A DNA stretch of 64,000 bases from assembly GCA_016794595.1 (NCBI GenBank), contig JAEUJN010000035.1, forward strand, positions 26,083-90,082. The letters are read 5' to 3'. The translations under genes were made by a program, and so were the position numbers. Of the stretch, positions 36,883-46,696 are shown one piece after another. The stretch comes from Kineosporiaceae bacterium. Lineage in GTDB: Bacteria > Actinomycetota > Actinomycetes > Actinomycetales > Kineosporiaceae. Below the pieces are notes generated by a model, which made no database searches, had not been told where the DNA came from, and saw only the letters and a program-made list of their open reading frames with translations. The stretch's first letter is position 1, and each line of letters opens with the position of its first letter.

Positions 36883-38262
36883 GTGCAGAGCCGTTGGCGG
36901 CGGATGACGAGCCGGGTCCTGGCCATCCTGGTGGTACTCGTCGTGCTGGCCGGGGTGGGGGGCTATTGGTACGTCCGGCCCCTGCTGCTGACCGGGACGG
37001 GGTACGCGGCTCACAACGCCTGCGCGACCACCTTCGTCGCCGGACGCAGCGCCGGGGTCACTGACGACCTGCCACCCAACCCGCTGGTCCCTCACCTGCG
37101 GACCGCCCTGTCCATGACCGATCGCTCCGCGTCGACCACGCTGACCGCCGGGCGAGCCCGGAGGCAAGCCTGGTTCTGGCCCGGGTACGGGTGCACCCTC
37201 GCCGACACGCCCCCGCCCCAGACCCCTCGGGTGCCGGTCACACCGGTCGGACCTGGACTCCAGACCCCGGACGCCGCAGCTCTGGCGGCTGCCGGTCTGG
37301 ACGGCGAAACGCTGGACGCCGCGCTGGCCAGGGCATTCGGCGACGACCTGGACACCGACGGTGCTGCGGCCCTGGGTACCCGCGGCGTGGTGGTGCTGCA
37401 CCGGGGCCGGCTGGTCGCCGAGCGCTACGCCGAGGGCTTCTCCAGTCAGACCCCGCAACTGGGCTGGTCGATGGCCAAGAGCGTGACCAACCTGATGGTG
37501 GGCCGCCTGGAGCTGCAGGGCAAGATCACCGTCACCGACGACCACCTGCTGCCGTCCTGGACCGACGAGCGAGCCGCGATCACTGTCGACGACCTGATGC
37601 GCATGACCAGCGGGTTGCGCTGGGACGAGACCTACGACCTGGGCACCCCGATCACCGAGATGCTCTACCTGCGCGAGGACATGGCCGCCTTCGCGGCCTC
37701 CCAGCCCCTCGCGCACGACCCAGGGAGCCACCAGCAGTACTCCAGCGGGTCGACCAACATCCTCTGCTCGGTGCTGCGCCGACGCACGGGTAGCGGCCCG
37801 GACCTGCCTTACCGTCAGCTGCTCGCCCCACTCGGGGTGACCTCGGCGGTCTGGGAGCCGGACGCCTCCGGTACCACCGTGTGCAGCTCCTACCTGTGGG
37901 CCACCCCGCGGGACTGGGCACTGATCGGTCAGTTCGCCCTGGCGAACGGGCGCCGGGACGGCACCCAGCTGCTCCCCGGGGACTGGATGGCGCGCTCCAC
38001 CCGGCTCGAGCCGGTGGCCACCAGCGAGGAGCGCGGCTATGCCGCGGGCTGGTGGGTGAACCGGCTCGCTGACGGCTCCCTGGCGTGGCCGGCCATGCCG
38101 GCTGACGCCTACTGGGCCAGCGGCCACGACGGGCAGCGCCTGGTGGTCGTGCCCTCGGCCGACCTGGTCGTGGTGCGCCTGGGCTTCAGCCCGTCGATCG
38201 AGGCAGCGGACCTGCGGATCGACACCCTGGTGCGCGACGTCGTGGCCGCGACCTCGCGGTGA
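36883..38262 (+). CDS. membrane-anchored serine hydrolase (beta-lactamase/class C PBP fold)
   Basis: About 459 aa. A basic N-terminus and one hydrophobic segment (LAILVVLVVLAGVGGYWYV) anchor it, with the catalytic domain outside. The domain has the SxxK nucleophile motif SMAK (Ser near residue 196), a YSSGSTN segment (Tyr near 286) and a late ASGHDGQRLVVV equivalent of the third motif. Such proteins act as peptidases, esterases or penicillin-binding-like enzymes. The substrate is not inferable. Starts at TTG 36865, GTG 36883 or ATG 36904 are all possible. Palindromic element B follows its stop. Confidence 0.87.
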   Translation: MQSRWRRMTSRVLAILVVLVVLAGVGGYWYVRPLLLTGTGYAAHNACATTFVAGRSAGVTDDLPPNPLVPHLRTALSMTDRSASTTLTAGRARRQAWFWPGYGCTLADTPPPQTPRVPVTPVGPGLQTPDAAALAAAGLDGETLDAALARAFGDDLDTDGAAALGTRGVVVLHRGRLVAERYAEGFSSQTPQLGWSMAKSVTNLMVGRLELQGKITVTDDHLLPSWTDERAAITVDDLMRMTSGLRWDETYDLGTPITEMLYLREDMAAFAASQPLAHDPGSHQQYSSGSTNILCSVLRRRTGSGPDLPYRQLLAPLGVTSAVWEPDASGTTVCSSYLWATPRDWALIGQFALANGRRDGTQLLPGDWMARSTRLEPVATSEERGYAAGWWVNRLADGSLAWPAMPADAYWASGHDGQRLVVVPSADLVVVRLGFSPSIEAADLRIDTLVRDVVAATSR

Positions 38263-38280
38263 GGTTCGGGGAACCGCCAC

Positions 38281-38383
38281 AACCTGCTCATACTTCGCAG
38301 GGATCGCGCCGCACGCCGGGAATGCCCTGTTCCGCGCGTCAGCCGCGGAGCATCATCGGCTCCCTGCGGAGCATCAGCGGGTT
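38281..38383. repeat. palindromic intergenic element, copy B
   Basis: A 103-bp element between the convergent serine hydrolase and dapB. The left arm begins AACCTGCTCATACTTCGCAG and the right arm ends CGGAGCATCAGCGGGTT. The 23-bp ends pair with about four mismatches, and a further GCGGAGCATCATCGGC box lies inside. It is the most diverged of the three copies. Confidence 0.8.
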
Positions 38384-38392
38384 GGGGGCGGG

Positions 38393-39136
38393 CTACAGGG
38401 CGAGGTAGTGCTCGAGGCCGACGGTCAGACCCGGTCGGGTGGCCACCGTCCGGACGCCGAGCAGCACGCCGGGCATGAACGAGGACCGGTCCAGGCTGTC
38501 GTGGCGCAGGGTGAGCACCTCGCCGGGGTTGCCGAGCAGGATCTCCTCGTGGGCGACCAGGCCGCGCAGCCGCACCGAGTGCACCCGCACTCCCGCGACG
38601 TCGGCGCCACGGGCGCCGTCCAGGGCAGTGGTGGTCGCGTCCGGCATCGGCGCCGCACCGGACGCCACGCGCGCGGCGGCGATCGCCTGGGCGGTGTGTC
38701 CGGCGGTCCCGGACGGCGCGTCCACCTTGTCCGGGTGGTGCAGCTCGATCACCTCGACCGACTCGTAGTGCGGCGCCGCCAGCTGGGCGAACCTCATCAG
38801 CAGGACGGCGCCCAGCGCGAAGTTGGGGGCAACCAGAACCCCTACTCCCGCAGCGAATTCCAGCTCGGCACGCACGGCGTCCAGACGTTCGGCGTTCCAG
38901 CCCGTGGTCCCCACCACGGCATGCACCCCGGCGCGGATGCACGCCCGGACGTGCTCGAGCCCCACGTCCGGCACCGAGAAGACCACCGCGACGTCGCAGC
39001 GGGCGAGCGCGTCCAGATCGTCGCTACCGGAGTCCACGTCGATCTGCGCGGCCAGCTCGAGGTCAGGGGCGGCCCGAACCGCCTCGCACACGGCCAGCCC
39101 CATCCGACCCCGGGCTCCGATCACCCCGACGCGCAT
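38393..39136 (-). CDS. dapB: 4-hydroxy-tetrahydrodipicolinate reductase
   Basis: A 247-aa NAD(P)H-dependent enzyme of lysine/DAP synthesis. The N-terminal nucleotide-binding motif VGVIGARGRMGLAV, GTTGWNAERL and APNFALGAVLLMRFA are typical. The catalytic segment ELHHPDKVDAPSGTA contains the His pair and Lys. It starts at ATG 39136, just after the M16 peptidase gene on the same strand, the usual actinobacterial order. Confidence 0.96.
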   Translation of the reverse strand: MRVGVIGARGRMGLAVCEAVRAAPDLELAAQIDVDSGSDDLDALARCDVAVVFSVPDVGLEHVRACIRAGVHAVVGTTGWNAERLDAVRAELEFAAGVGVLVAPNFALGAVLLMRFAQLAAPHYESVEVIELHHPDKVDAPSGTAGHTAQAIAAARVASGAAPMPDATTTALDGARGADVAGVRVHSVRLRGLVAHEEILLGNPGEVLTLRHDSLDRSSFMPGVLLGVRTVATRPGLTVGLEHYLAL

Positions 39137-39140
39137 CAGC

Positions 39141-40484
39141 TCAGCCTCCCTCGAAGGTCCGGTCGGCCTCGAACGGACCCACCACGGTCAGTGATCGGGG
39201 CCGCGAGGCCAGGTCGGCGGCCAAGGCGGCCACGTCGTCCGCGGTCACCGCCCGCACCCGGCGCAGCGACTCCTCCAGGGTGAGGTACTCCCCCTGCACC
39301 AGTTCGGCCTTGCCGAGCCGGGTCATCCGTGAGCCGGTGTCCTCGAGGCCGAGCACCAGCGACCCACAGAGCTGGCCGTGCGCCCGGGCGAGTTCCTCGG
39401 CGGTGATCCCGTCGGCGGCCAGGGCGTCCAGCTGGGCCCCGAGCAGGCCGATCACCTCCTCGACCCGGGCGGGGGTGCACCCGGCGTACAGGCCGAAGTA
39501 GCCGGCGTCGGAGTACCCGGTGGCGAAGGAGTAGACCGAGTAGGCCAGGCCACGGGCCTCGCGGATCTCCTGGAACAGGCGGCTGCTCATCCCGCCACCG
39601 AGCACCGCGTTGAGCACCGACATCACGTGCCGGCGCGAATCGGTGGCGGTCAGCCCGGTGGTGCCGAGCACCACGTTGGCCTGCTCGATCCCGCGCGGCA
39701 CCAGGGCCATCGGCGCCGGCGGCTCCAGATCGACCTCGCCCGACGGGCGGCGGGCGCGCGGCCCGACCCCCTCGACCAGTGACCAGTCCGAGCGGGCGAG
39801 TTCGCGGGCGACCTGCGCGCAGAGCTCGTCGTGATCGATCCCGCCGGCGGCGGTGATCACCAGCCCGGTCGGGTCGTAGTACCGGCGGTAGTGGCTGAGG
39901 ATGTCCTCGCGCCTGACCGCGGCGATGGTCTCGGCGGTGCCGCCGATCGGGCGGCCCAGCGGGTGCGCGCCCATCACCTGGGCGGCAAAGCGTTCGTGGA
40001 CGACGTCCGTGGGGTCGTCGTCGTTCATCGCGAGTTCCTCGAGGATCACCCCGCGCTCGCTCTCGACATCGGCCTCCCCCAGCCGGGCCGAGGTCACCAT
40101 GTCGAGCAGGACGTCGACCGCCAGCGGGAGGTCCTCGTCCCGCACCCGCGCGTAGTAGCAGGTGTACTCCTTGCCGGTGACCGCGTTGGCCTCGCCCCCG
40201 ACGCCGTCCAGCACGGTGGCGATGTCCATCGCCGACCGGCGCTCGGTCCCCTTGAACAGCAGGTGCTCGAGGAAGTGGGTCGAGCCGTGATGACCGTCGG
40301 CCTCGTCCCGGGACCCGACGCCGACCCAGCACCCGATGGTGGCCGAGCGCAGGTGCGGCATGACCTCGCTCAGGACCCGCACCCCGCCGGGCAGGACGCT
40401 GCGGCGCACGACCGCGCCGTCCTGCCCGGTGAGGGTCTGCCCGCCGGCGCCCTGGGGCACCAGCGGCAGCGGGATCGCCGACAC
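39141..40484 (-). CDS. M16-family zinc metallopeptidase
   Basis: A 447-aa processing-peptidase-like protein. The inverted zinc motif HxxEH is present as H70-F-L-E73-H74, with the distal Glu in ESERGVILEELAMN. The C-terminal M16 domain includes NAVLGGGMSSRLFQEIREAR and GLAYSVYSF. The GTG at 40484 lies 1 nt after the pnp stop, so it is probably coupled. pnp-M16-dapB is a conserved order. The natural substrate is unknown. Confidence 0.93.
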   Translation of the reverse strand: MSAIPLPLVPQGAGGQTLTGQDGAVVRRSVLPGGVRVLSEVMPHLRSATIGCWVGVGSRDEADGHHGSTHFLEHLLFKGTERRSAMDIATVLDGVGGEANAVTGKEYTCYYARVRDEDLPLAVDVLLDMVTSARLGEADVESERGVILEELAMNDDDPTDVVHERFAAQVMGAHPLGRPIGGTAETIAAVRREDILSHYRRYYDPTGLVITAAGGIDHDELCAQVARELARSDWSLVEGVGPRARRPSGEVDLEPPAPMALVPRGIEQANVVLGTTGLTATDSRRHVMSVLNAVLGGGMSSRLFQEIREARGLAYSVYSFATGYSDAGYFGLYAGCTPARVEEVIGLLGAQLDALAADGITAEELARAHGQLCGSLVLGLEDTGSRMTRLGKAELVQGEYLTLEESLRRVRAVTADDVAALAADLASRPRSLTVVGPFEADRTFEGG

Positions 40485-40485
40485 C

Positions 40486-42765
40486 TCAGGCGTTCGCCTC
40501 GGCCGGGGCACCCTTCTCGGCCTCGCTCGCCGGAGCGGAGTCGCCGGACTGGCCCTCGGCCAGCACCGGGACCAGCGAGAGCTTGCCCCGCGGGTCGATC
40601 TCGGCGATCTCGACCTGGACCTTCTGGCCCACCCCGAGAACATCCTCGACGTTCTCGACCCGCTTGCCACCGACCATCTTGCGGATCTGCGAGATGTGCA
40701 GCAGCCCGTCCTTGCCCGGCACCAGGGAGATGAAGGCACCGAAGGTCGTGGTCTTGACCACGGTGCCCATGTAACGCTCGCCCACCTCGGGCATGGTCGG
40801 GTTGGCGATCGCGTTGACCGCCGCCCGGGCTGCCTCGGCCGAGGGGCCGTCGGTGGCACCGATGTAGACCGTGCCGTCGTCCTCGATCGAGATGTCGGCG
40901 CCGGTGTCCTCCTGGATCTGGTTGATCATCTTGCCCTTGGGGCCGATGACCTCACCGATCTTGTCCACCGGGACCTTGACCGTGATCACCCGCGGGGCGA
41001 ACGGCGACATCTCGTCCGGGCCGTCGATGGCCTCGGCCATGACGTCCAGGATGTGCAGCCGGGCGTCGCGGGCCTGGGTCAGCGCACCGGCCAACACCGA
41101 GGCCGGGATGCCGTCCAGTTTGGTGTCCAGCTGGATCGCGGTCACGAAGTCCTTGGTGCCGGCGACCTTGAAGTCCATGTCGCCGAAGGCGTCCTCGGCT
41201 CCGAGGATGTCGGTCACCGCCGCGTACTCCGTCGTCGGCCCGTCCGCGGTGTCGATCGTGTCGCTGACCAGACCCATCGCGATGCCGGCGACCGGCGCCC
41301 GCAGCGGCACGCCGGCGTTGAGCAGCGACAGGGTCGAGGCACACACCGAACCCATGGACGTCGAGCCGTTGGAGCTCAGCGCCTCGGACACCTGCCGGAT
41401 CGCGTAGGGGAACTCCTCGCGGCTCGGCAGCACCGGCATCAGCGCCCGCTCGGCGAGGGCCCCGTGGCCGATCTCGCGCCGCTTGGGCGATCCGACCCGG
41501 CCGGTCTCACCGGTCGAGTACGGCGGGAAGTTGTAGTTGTGCATGTACCGCTTGCGGGTCTCGGGCGAGAGCGTGTCCAGCTGCTGCTCCATGCGGAGCA
41601 TGTTCAGCGTGGTCACGCCCAGGATCTGGGTCTCGCCGCGCTCGAACAGACCCGAACCGTGCACTCGGGGCAGCACCTCGACCTCGGCCGACAGCTGGCG
41701 GATGTCCGCCAGGCCCCGGCCGTCGATGCGCACCTTGTCGCGCAGGATCCGCTGGCGGACCAGCTTCTTGGTCACCGAGCGGTAAGCCGCCGAGATCTCC
41801 TTCTCGCGGCCCTCGAACTGGCCGGCGAGCTTGGCCTTGACGGCGTCCTTGATCTCGTCGAGCCGGCTCTCGCGCTCCTGCTTGCCCGCGATCTGCAGCG
41901 CGGACGCCAGGTCGCCGGTCACGGCGGACTCGACGGCGGCGAGCACGTCGTCGGCGTAGTCCGGGAACAGCGGGAAGTCCGCGGTCGGCTTGGCGACCTT
42001 GGCGGCGATCTCGGCCTGGGCCCGCACCAGGGTGGCGATGAACGGCTTGGCCGCCTCGAGACCCTGCGCGACGACCTCCTCGGTCGGCGCGTCCACCCCG
42101 CCCTGGATCAAGGTCCACGCGGTGTCCGTGGCCTCGGCCTCGACCATCATGATCGCGACGTCGTCCGAGGCGGCGTCGGCACCCGCGGTGACCACGCGGC
42201 CGGCGACGACCATGTCGAACACGGCCCGCTCCAGCTCGCTGTGCCGCGGGAACGCGACCCACTGACCGTCGATCAGGGCGACCCGGACGGCGCCCAGCGG
42301 GCCACTGAACGGCAGCCCGGCAAGCTGGGTCGACATCGAGGCGCCGTTGATCGCCACCACGTCGTACAGGTCGTCCGGGTTGAGCGACATGACGGTGACG
42401 ACGACCTGCACCTCGTTGCGCAGGCCCTTGACGAACGAGGGACGCAGCGGGCGGTCGATCAGCCGGCAGGTCAGGATGGCCTCGGTGCCGGGGCGGCCCT
42501 CGCGGCGGAAGAACGAGCCGGGGATGCGACCCGCGGCGTACATCCGCTCCTCGACGTCGACCGTCAGCGGGAAGAAGTCGAAGTGGTCCTTGGGCTGCTT
42601 GCCCGCGGCGGTGGTGGACAGCAGCATCGTCTCGCCGTCCAGGTACACGGTCGCCGACCCGGCGGCCTGACGTGCCAGGCGGCCGGTCTCGAACCGGATG
42701 GTGCGCTTGCCGAAACTGCCGTTGTCGATGACGGCTTCGGCGCTGGTGATCTCAGGACCCTCCAC
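40486..42765 (-). CDS. pnp: polyribonucleotide nucleotidyltransferase (PNPase, bifunctional in actinobacteria)
   Basis: A 759-aa phosphorolytic 3'-5' exoribonuclease. Two RNase PH-like domains contain [20 protein letters not shown] and [23 protein letters not shown] domain ([20 protein letters not shown]) and an S1 domain ([20 protein letters not shown]) follow, then an acidic tail. The GTG at 42765 ([18 protein letters not shown]) follows GGAGG by 5 nt. rpsO lies upstream on the same strand as usual, and a hairpin sits between them. Confidence 0.97.
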   Translation of the reverse strand: MEGPEITSAEAVIDNGSFGKRTIRFETGRLARQAAGSATVYLDGETMLLSTTAAGKQPKDHFDFFPLTVDVEERMYAAGRIPGSFFRREGRPGTEAILTCRLIDRPLRPSFVKGLRNEVQVVVTVMSLNPDDLYDVVAINGASMSTQLAGLPFSGPLGAVRVALIDGQWVAFPRHSELERAVFDMVVAGRVVTAGADAASDDVAIMMVEAEATDTAWTLIQGGVDAPTEEVVAQGLEAAKPFIATLVRAQAEIAAKVAKPTADFPLFPDYADDVLAAVESAVTGDLASALQIAGKQERESRLDEIKDAVKAKLAGQFEGREKEISAAYRSVTKKLVRQRILRDKVRIDGRGLADIRQLSAEVEVLPRVHGSGLFERGETQILGVTTLNMLRMEQQLDTLSPETRKRYMHNYNFPPYSTGETGRVGSPKRREIGHGALAERALMPVLPSREEFPYAIRQVSEALSSNGSTSMGSVCASTLSLLNAGVPLRAPVAGIAMGLVSDTIDTADGPTTEYAAVTDILGAEDAFGDMDFKVAGTKDFVTAIQLDTKLDGIPASVLAGALTQARDARLHILDVMAEAIDGPDEMSPFAPRVITVKVPVDKIGEVIGPKGKMINQIQEDTGADISIEDDGTVYIGATDGPSAEAARAAVNAIANPTMPEVGERYMGTVVKTTTFGAFISLVPGKDGLLHISQIRKMVGGKRVENVEDVLGVGQKVQVEIAEIDPRGKLSLVPVLAEGQSGDSAPASEAEKGAPAEANA

Positions 42766-42931
42766 AGGGTTCCTCCGTTTCTCGCAGCGGAGGCGGGAGG
42801 ATCCGAGCTGTCGGTCCGGTCTTCGATCGAGGCCCACGGCACGGGGGTCCATGCCGCCGTGTGCTCCGGGGGCCACTACCGAGGACCGGCTCGCAGGAGG
42901 GATCGTCGCGTCCGCAGTGATGATGTGACGA

Positions 42932-42960
42932 AGCCGCGGCCCCCAGTCGGAGCCGCGGCT
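42932..42960 (-). terminator. hairpin downstream of rpsO
   Basis: AGCCGCGGC (42932-42940) and GCCGCGGCT (42952-42960) form a perfect 9-bp stem just beyond the rpsO stop on the minus strand. It may attenuate transcription into pnp or serve as a processing stem. No T-run follows. Confidence 0.5.
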
Positions 42961-42966
42961 CTACGG

Positions 42967-43236
42967 TCATCGACGCAGGCCGAGCCGCTCGATGAGCGAG
43001 CGGTAGCGCGTGATGTCCGTGCGCTGCAGGTACTGCAGCAGGCGCCGACGCTGACCGACCAGGATCAGCAGGCCGCGGCGGCTGTGGTGATCGTGCTTGT
43101 GCTCCTTGAGGTGCTCGGTGAGGCCCTTGATCCGGTGGGTGAGCATCGCGACCTGGACCTCGGGGGACCCGGTGTCGTTCTCGCCGGTCGCGTACTCGGC
43201 CATGATCTTCTGCTTGGTGGCGGCGTCGAGTGCCAC
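42967..43236 (-). CDS. rpsO: 30S ribosomal protein S15
   Basis: An 89-aa protein that binds 16S rRNA and bridges to the 50S subunit. [20 protein letters not shown], then [20 protein letters not shown], then [20 protein letters not shown] are canonical. GTG 43236 gives the standard length, and AGGGGAG lies just upstream. The longer open frame upstream is a shadow. Confidence 0.98.
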   Translation of the reverse strand: MALDAATKQKIMAEYATGENDTGSPEVQVAMLTHRIKGLTEHLKEHKHDHHSRRGLLILVGQRRRLLQYLQRTDITRYRSLIERLGLRR

Positions 43237-43375
43237 TGTGCTCCCCTGTTCTGGTCGTTGCGCGGCGCTCCGGGGCATGTCCACCCGGGCTCTGTGAATC
43301 CGCGGCCGTTCCGACGGCACCGTCACGGTATCAGTGCCCCTGGTCACCCGCCGAATCCGGCTCGCTGGGGGCCCG

Positions 43376-44494
43376 TCAGCGAAGGACGCCGATCTGGAAC
43401 CCGGCCAGCGTGCCCTCGGCCGCCGGATCGCCCGCGTGCTCCTCCAGGAACTCCCCGCCGGGGCCACCGCACAGCTCGAGGATCTCATCCTGGCCACCGG
43501 GGTGACGCGAGACCCACTGGGTGAGGTCGTAGACCTTGCCGTTCAGGGTCGACCAACAACTCGCGCGAGAGCCGTGCCGCGCCACCTCTGCCTGTGAGTA
43601 GGCCGTGGTCACCTCCGCGGCCACCGCGCCGGACGGCGCACCGCTCCCGCCGGACGCCCCGGACCCCGCCCCGGACCCCGCCCCGGACGCCGCGGCCCCG
43701 GACGCCAGCGGGCCCACCCGGAACCCCGCCAGCGCGCGGGCCGCGGCGGCCTCTCCGCCGTGCTTGCCGCGGAAGGCCGCGCTCGCGTCGACGCCGCACA
43801 TCCCCCCGATGGTGCCGGGGCCGCCCGGGTGCTGTGCCACCCAGCGGGTCAGGTCGTAGACCGTACCGTCGACCACCGACCAGCAGTCCTGGGGGGAGGA
43901 ATGGCGAGCGACCTCGGCGAGGGTGGGTCCGCCGCTCGACGTCCCGGCGCCCGAGGAGGCACCCGGCGACGGCACCGGGGCCGCTTCGGCGGCGGCTGCC
44001 GTCGTCATCGGGTCGATCCTGCCTGCCCACACCGAGGCAGCCCCGCTGTGCCCGACCAGGGCGGTGAGCACCAGGGTCGCCACCGCGCCGCCGGCGGCGA
44101 GGGCGGCCGAGATCGGCGCCGCCCACCGCGGCAGGGACCGTCCCGAGGCAGCTCGTTGGATCCACCACCACCCGGTCGCCGCCCCCAGCAGCAGCACGGC
44201 GGCCAAGGGCAGGAGCTCTCCGAGCTCCTCGTGCGCCTCGGCAACGCCCACCCGGTCCGCCAGGGCCTCGCCGGATGCCTCAGCGATCCAGGCGGTCACC
44301 GCACCCACGGCCAGCCCGGCCACCGAGAGACCGGCCAGCCGAGGACGCAGCCTGGGCACGGTGACGGCGAGGATCAACCCGAGCGCCGACAGGGGAAGCA
44401 GGACGACCGCGGCGTGAACCACCAGAGGGTGCACCGGCAGCCCGGTGATGGTGTCGAAAGGTCCGGTGAGCGGGGGTGTTGTCATGCCCTCCAC
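43376..44494 (-). CDS. DUF2231-like membrane protein with two cytochrome b5-like heme domains
   Basis: A 372-aa protein. Residues about 1-165 hold four membrane helices with the DUF2231-like start [22 protein letters not shown]. Two separate cytochrome b5-fold domains follow. Domain 1 (about 190-260) has [16 protein letters not shown] and GKHGGEA. Domain 2 (about 300-370) has [16 protein letters not shown] and EEHAGDP. Both keep the HPGG and the second His, so each could ligate one heme. A Gly/Ser/Ala linker joins them. Topology suggests the heme domains are outside the cell. A role in extracytoplasmic electron transfer is inference. GTG 44494 or ATG 44485 may be the start. Confidence 0.87.
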   Translation of the reverse strand: MEGMTTPPLTGPFDTITGLPVHPLVVHAAVVLLPLSALGLILAVTVPRLRPRLAGLSVAGLAVGAVTAWIAEASGEALADRVGVAEAHEELGELLPLAAVLLLGAATGWWWIQRAASGRSLPRWAAPISAALAAGGAVATLVLTALVGHSGAASVWAGRIDPMTTAAAAEAAPVPSPGASSGAGTSSGGPTLAEVARHSSPQDCWSVVDGTVYDLTRWVAQHPGGPGTIGGMCGVDASAAFRGKHGGEAAAARALAGFRVGPLASGAAASGAGSGAGSGASGGSGAPSGAVAAEVTTAYSQAEVARHGSRASCWSTLNGKVYDLTQWVSRHPGGQDEILELCGGPGGEFLEEHAGDPAAEGTLAGFQIGVLR

Positions 44495-44542
44495 GATGGT
44501 CCGCGCTGCTGAGGCATCGCTGAGGTGAGACTTAGCCCGTTC

Positions 44543-45589
44543 TCAGGTGTCCTCCGACGGTCCGTCCAGCAGCGTGCGGTACACCGCCCGGACGCCGACC
44601 GCCTGCTCGAGCTCGGCGTCCAGTTCGGCGAAGAACTGCTCGCGATAGGTGGCATCACTGACCGCGTAGACGATGAAGTACAGCCCGGCGAACGCCGACA
44701 GGAACGCGGCCACCTGGAACAGCTCGTCGGAGACCGGGATCCGCAACGGGATCCCCCACAGCTGCAGGGGCGTCGGCGGGTGCCCGACCCAGGCCTCGAT
44801 CACCTCGGGGGCGATGGCCAGCAGGCCGAACCCGATGAAGAAGGCGAACACCGCCAGCACCAGCAGCAGGACCTGAAAGGCCTGAGCCACGAGCAGGACC
44901 AGTACCAGGTTGGCCCGCTGGGTGGGCGACAGCGAGGTCGCCTCCGCCGGCAGGTCCCCGGCGCGCAGGGTGGCCGCGACCCCCGCCAGCGGCGTCCCGG
45001 TGCAGACGCCCAGCACTTCCTCGGGCTGGACCCCGGCCTCGACCCGGCGCACCTCTCGGGGCAGGCGAGTGAGCAGGAAGGCCACCCCGAGGGTGACGAA
45101 CAGCCAGACCACCGCCCACAGCCGGCTGCGGTCCAACGCAGCGCCGACCTGCCAGACCTCGGTGTTGACGAACAGGAACGTCATGAACAACAGCAGCAAC
45201 GGCAGGGCGCGGGTGACCAGGGGCAGCAGCAGGCTCAACTCTCGCAGCACGCGCCCGGCAGCCCAGCGCGCCATGGTGGCCACCCGCAAGGGGCCTCCGG
45301 CGTAGATCAGCACGACGAGCACCGCGGCACTGACCCCAGTGATCCCGGAGGTCGACAGGTCACCGCCCCAGCGGGAGGTCGCCCGGGCGGCCGCCGCGCC
45401 GATCACCCCGGCCAGGACGCCCAGCGGGATGATCCGGCGCGGGGCCATCAGGCGCGCCACCCGGACGTCGACCTGCTCGACGAACCAGGGCAGCCCGTGG
45501 TCGGCGAACCAGTGCTCGGCGGCTCGGCGGTCAGCCGCGACACGTCGGGCCGCCGCCACGTCCGGCGCCGGGTCCTCGGTCAGGCTCAC
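44543..45589 (-). CDS. polytopic membrane protein of unknown function
   Basis: About 348 aa from GTG 45589, which overlaps the ribF stop (GTGA). Six or so hydrophobic segments are seen, for example IIPLGVLAGVIGAAAA, LLLLFMTFLFVNTEVWQVG, LWAVVWLFVTLGVAFLL and LVLVLLVAQAFQVLLLVLAV. An acidic, helical C-terminus (REQFFAELDAELEQAVGV) follows. No catalytic motif was recognised. Coupling to ribF suggests co-expression only. Confidence 0.8.
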   Translation of the reverse strand: MSLTEDPAPDVAAARRVAADRRAAEHWFADHGLPWFVEQVDVRVARLMAPRRIIPLGVLAGVIGAAAARATSRWGGDLSTSGITGVSAAVLVVLIYAGGPLRVATMARWAAGRVLRELSLLLPLVTRALPLLLLFMTFLFVNTEVWQVGAALDRSRLWAVVWLFVTLGVAFLLTRLPREVRRVEAGVQPEEVLGVCTGTPLAGVAATLRAGDLPAEATSLSPTQRANLVLVLLVAQAFQVLLLVLAVFAFFIGFGLLAIAPEVIEAWVGHPPTPLQLWGIPLRIPVSDELFQVAAFLSAFAGLYFIVYAVSDATYREQFFAELDAELEQAVGVRAVYRTLLDGPSEDT

Positions 45590-46602
45590 CGGGGATCGGG
45601 GCGCCTCACCCCGAGCGCGCGGTAGGACTGCCGGACGTCCTCGTGCATCTGCTCGATCAGCGTCTCGACCCCGTCGAAGCGCAGCGTGGGGCGCAGCAAC
45701 CGCACGAACTCCACCCCCACGCTCTGGCCGTAGAGCTCCAGGTCGTCCCGGTCCAGCACGTAGGCCTCGACCCGGCGCTGGTGGCCGTCGAAGGTCGGGT
45801 TGGTGCCCACCGAGATCGCCGCCGGCATGCGGGGGGCCCCGGGCTGGTCGAGCAGGACCAGCCAGCCGGCATAGACGCCGTCCTGAGGGATCAGTCCCTC
45901 GGCATCCTGGGAGAGGTTGGCGGTGGGGAAGCCGAGCAGCCGGCCGCGGTGATCTCCGTGGACGACGGTCCCGCTGACCCGGTGCGGGCGGCCGAGGACG
46001 CCGGCCGCGGTGGCCACGTCCCCGCTCACCACCAGGTCGCGGACCCAGGTCGAGGACCACCGGCGGGCGGGGTCGGCGTCCTGCGGGGCCGCATGGCCCT
46101 CATCCGTGCCCGCGGCGAAGCCGACGTCCTCCAGCAGCAGGACCTCGAAGCCGTACCCCTGACCGAGCTGGCGCAGGGTGTTCACGTCACCGCTGTTGCG
46201 ATGGCCGAAACGCATGTCCTGACCGACGACCACCGCACCGACCCGCAGTGCCTCGACCAGCACCGCCCGGACGAAGTGCTCCGGACTCCAGGAGGCCAGC
46301 TCCCGGGTGAAGGTCATGACCAGGGTGGCGTCCAGGCCGGTCTCGGCCAGCAGTTCCAGCTTGTGGGTCAACCCGGTCAGCTGAGCCGGGGCGCGCTCGG
46401 GGAACAGCACGGCGAGCGGGTGCGGGTCGAACGTGATGGCCACAGCCAGGGCGTCGCGGCGCCGGGCCTGCTTGACGATCTGGGCGAGGACGGCTCGATG
46501 ACCTCGATGGACCCCGTCGAAGTTGCCGATGGTGACCACCGTCGACGTCCCGGCTGCCGCCAGATCCGCCGCCGCCTCCTCGAGTGAGTTCCACCGCCGC
46601 AC
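45586..46602 (-). CDS. ribF: bifunctional riboflavin kinase/FAD synthetase
   Basis: About 338 aa. The N-terminal FMN adenylyltransferase domain has VVTIGNFDGVHRGHRAVLAQ and FDPHPLAVLFPERAP. The C-terminal kinase domain has HGDHRGRLLGFPTANLSQDA, DGVYAGWLVLL and VEFVRLLRPTLRFDG. It makes FMN and FAD from riboflavin. GTG 46602 (VRRWNSLEEA) matches the family N-terminus, but its AGGAGG abuts the codon, so a start at 46623 or 46659 is possible. truB-ribF-rpsO order is conserved, with accessory genes inserted here. Confidence 0.95.
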   Translation of the reverse strand: MRRWNSLEEAAADLAAAGTSTVVTIGNFDGVHRGHRAVLAQIVKQARRRDALAVAITFDPHPLAVLFPERAPAQLTGLTHKLELLAETGLDATLVMTFTRELASWSPEHFVRAVLVEALRVGAVVVGQDMRFGHRNSGDVNTLRQLGQGYGFEVLLLEDVGFAAGTDEGHAAPQDADPARRWSSTWVRDLVVSGDVATAAGVLGRPHRVSGTVVHGDHRGRLLGFPTANLSQDAEGLIPQDGVYAGWLVLLDQPGAPRMPAAISVGTNPTFDGHQRRVEAYVLDRDDLELYGQSVGVEFVRLLRPTLRFDGVETLIEQMHEDVRQSYRALGVRRPDPR

Positions 46603-46696
46603 CCTCCTACTGTGCCAGTCCACCTGGCCGACGGACGCATCGGACCGTCGCGGCGCCATCTCCCGGACGTGGCCGATCCGGCTCAGTGCCGTGCCC

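Noticed and set aside
35602..38280. 892-codon minus-strand open frame
   Set aside because: Antisense to the unknown 305-aa gene and the serine hydrolase, with shadow composition.
40336..43524. 1062-codon plus-strand open frame
   Set aside because: Antisense shadow of pnp and rpsO, both of which are unmistakable on the minus strand.
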